Shown here piece after piece: positions 28,109-28,432 of a stretch of DNA of 28,432 nucleotides (positions are counted from its first letter, which is position 1; each line of letters starts with the position of its first letter). The stretch lies in the IMG/VR virus record IMGVR_UViG_3300007513_002732, positions 1 to 28,432 of that record. The stretch is one strand, 5' to 3'. Position numbers and translations under genes: made by a program. The notes under the pieces were generated by a model. That model did no database searches. It was given only the letters and a program-made list of their open reading frames with translations, and was not told the origin of the DNA. The DNA comes from a virus.

Positions 28109-28432
28109 ATGGAGTCAGCACTAATTCAACCCGGAGAACTAGAAAAAGCATTAGAACACTTTATCGGACAGTATGGATGGATGTTTATAACTGGTATAGC
28201 GTTAATGATATTTCAATCTAGCATTAAAAAATTTGCAGCCGGCGTATTTGTATTTTGCGGGAACGATTATAAAACCGATGATGTTGTATATGTCGATGGA
28301 AAACCAGGTCGAATTATTCGAGTAGGTCTTACTAAGACAGTATTTTTTATCTACGACGTAATGGACGGTAAAGTTATTGGCGGTAGCAAGCTAGTCGTTC
28401 AAAACGAATGGTTAGGTAAGCTTAAGATTGAA
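28109..28432 (+). CDS. MscS-like membrane protein (partial, cut by window end)
   Basis: 108 codons are visible from the ATG at 28109 without a stop. Residues 20-50 include one membrane span (GWMFITGIALMIFQSS). What follows matches the beta domain of small mechanosensitive channels (MscS): GNDYKTDDVVYVDGKPGRIIRVGL, similar to GDxVxVDGxxGxVxxIG, then TVFFIYDV. A phage copy is unexpected; it could insert in the host membrane or serve as a membrane-linked scaffold. The start is given by the leaderless late promoter directly upstream. It is read divergently from the holin. Confidence 0.7.
   Translation, partial: MESALIQPGELEKALEHFIGQYGWMFITGIALMIFQSSIKKFAAGVFVFCGNDYKTDDVVYVDGKPGRIIRVGLTKTVFFIYDVMDGKVIGGSKLVVQNEWLGKLKIE

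Noticed and set aside
1-28432. CRISPR array, insertion sequence or prophage integration module
   Set aside because: No regular spaced repeats, transposase, integrase or terminal inverted repeats were seen; the only clear repeats are those at 761-903 and 25541-25576.

Overview
The window looks like part of the genome of a lytic, T4-like (myovirus-type) phage from a marine or other aquatic habitat. The evidence is as follows. DNA is AT-rich and genes are packed, with 1-14 base overlaps. Late promoters of T4 type (NATAAATA) lie in front of many genes. There are two phage tRNA genes, a holin, a T4-type lysozyme, a one-piece spanin candidate, dCMP deaminase, and families typical of large marine myophages: the KYDG-motif protein usually called DUF6267, a T5orf172-type GIY-YIG protein, QueD, and a NodU-type carbamoyltransferase. 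No capsid, tail, terminase or polymerase gene lies here, so this is an accessory plus late-gene region. The host cannot be read directly. Three secreted proteins with good signal peptides, one of them PilP/GspC-like, suggest a diderm host.

Layout. Bases 1-5060 are a late region with genes on both strands: membrane and coiled-coil proteins, an HTH protein, two DUF2589-like paralogues, a GNAT acetyltransferase, a secreted charged protein, a thermonuclease and a PilP/GspC-like protein. Bases 5057-8788 (minus) are an operon with a LicD/cytidylyltransferase fusion, a cupin, dCMP deaminase and small unknowns. Bases 8800-9162 hold no gene but have a promoter, about 320 nt of structured high-GC sequence and a terminator: a probable new non-coding RNA. 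Bases 9179-13125 (minus) hold a zinc-finger protein, a carbamoyltransferase with a 48-residue SxtJ-like partner, a RadA-like ATPase with a winged helix, and three small genes. Bases 13171-18128 form a glycan and nucleoside region (glycosyltransferase, tRNA-Thr, epimerase, DUF115-like protein, ParB-like protein, methyltransferase, QueD, tRNA-Leu). Bases 18147-20191 (minus) hold small genes, a HAD phosphatase and a spanin candidate. Bases 20211-22868 hold a GT-B glycosyltransferase and a tandem pair of GT-A-like proteins, one of which has lost its metal-binding motif. Bases 22907-28432 hold a cluster whose proteins start with peptides resembling the T4 capsid-targeting sequence (MKTFKQF and similar), then lysozyme, GIY-YIG protein, holin and the start of an MscS-like membrane protein.

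Two system-level observations stand out. First, at least seven late genes have the promoter octamer exactly five bases before the start codon, ATG in six and GTG in one. In T4 geometry this puts transcription start on the first base of the start codon, so the late mRNAs would be leaderless. Non-late genes of the same genome use ordinary Shine-Dalgarno sites or stop/start overlaps. Second, sugar-modifying genes are numerous (LicD fusion, carbamoyltransferase, epimerase, four glycosyltransferase-like proteins, DUF115-like protein, methyltransferase, cupin). They suggest that the phage builds or decorates a glycan, on the host surface, on its own virion or on its DNA; the sequence does not say which.

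Ten small genes of 32-88 residues or genes cut by the window edge (4917-5060, 7896-8054, 11526-11672, 12849-12989, 12958-13125, 18147-18245, 18208-18375, 19266-19424, 28109-28432, and a re-set start at 25447) were read directly from the sequence.
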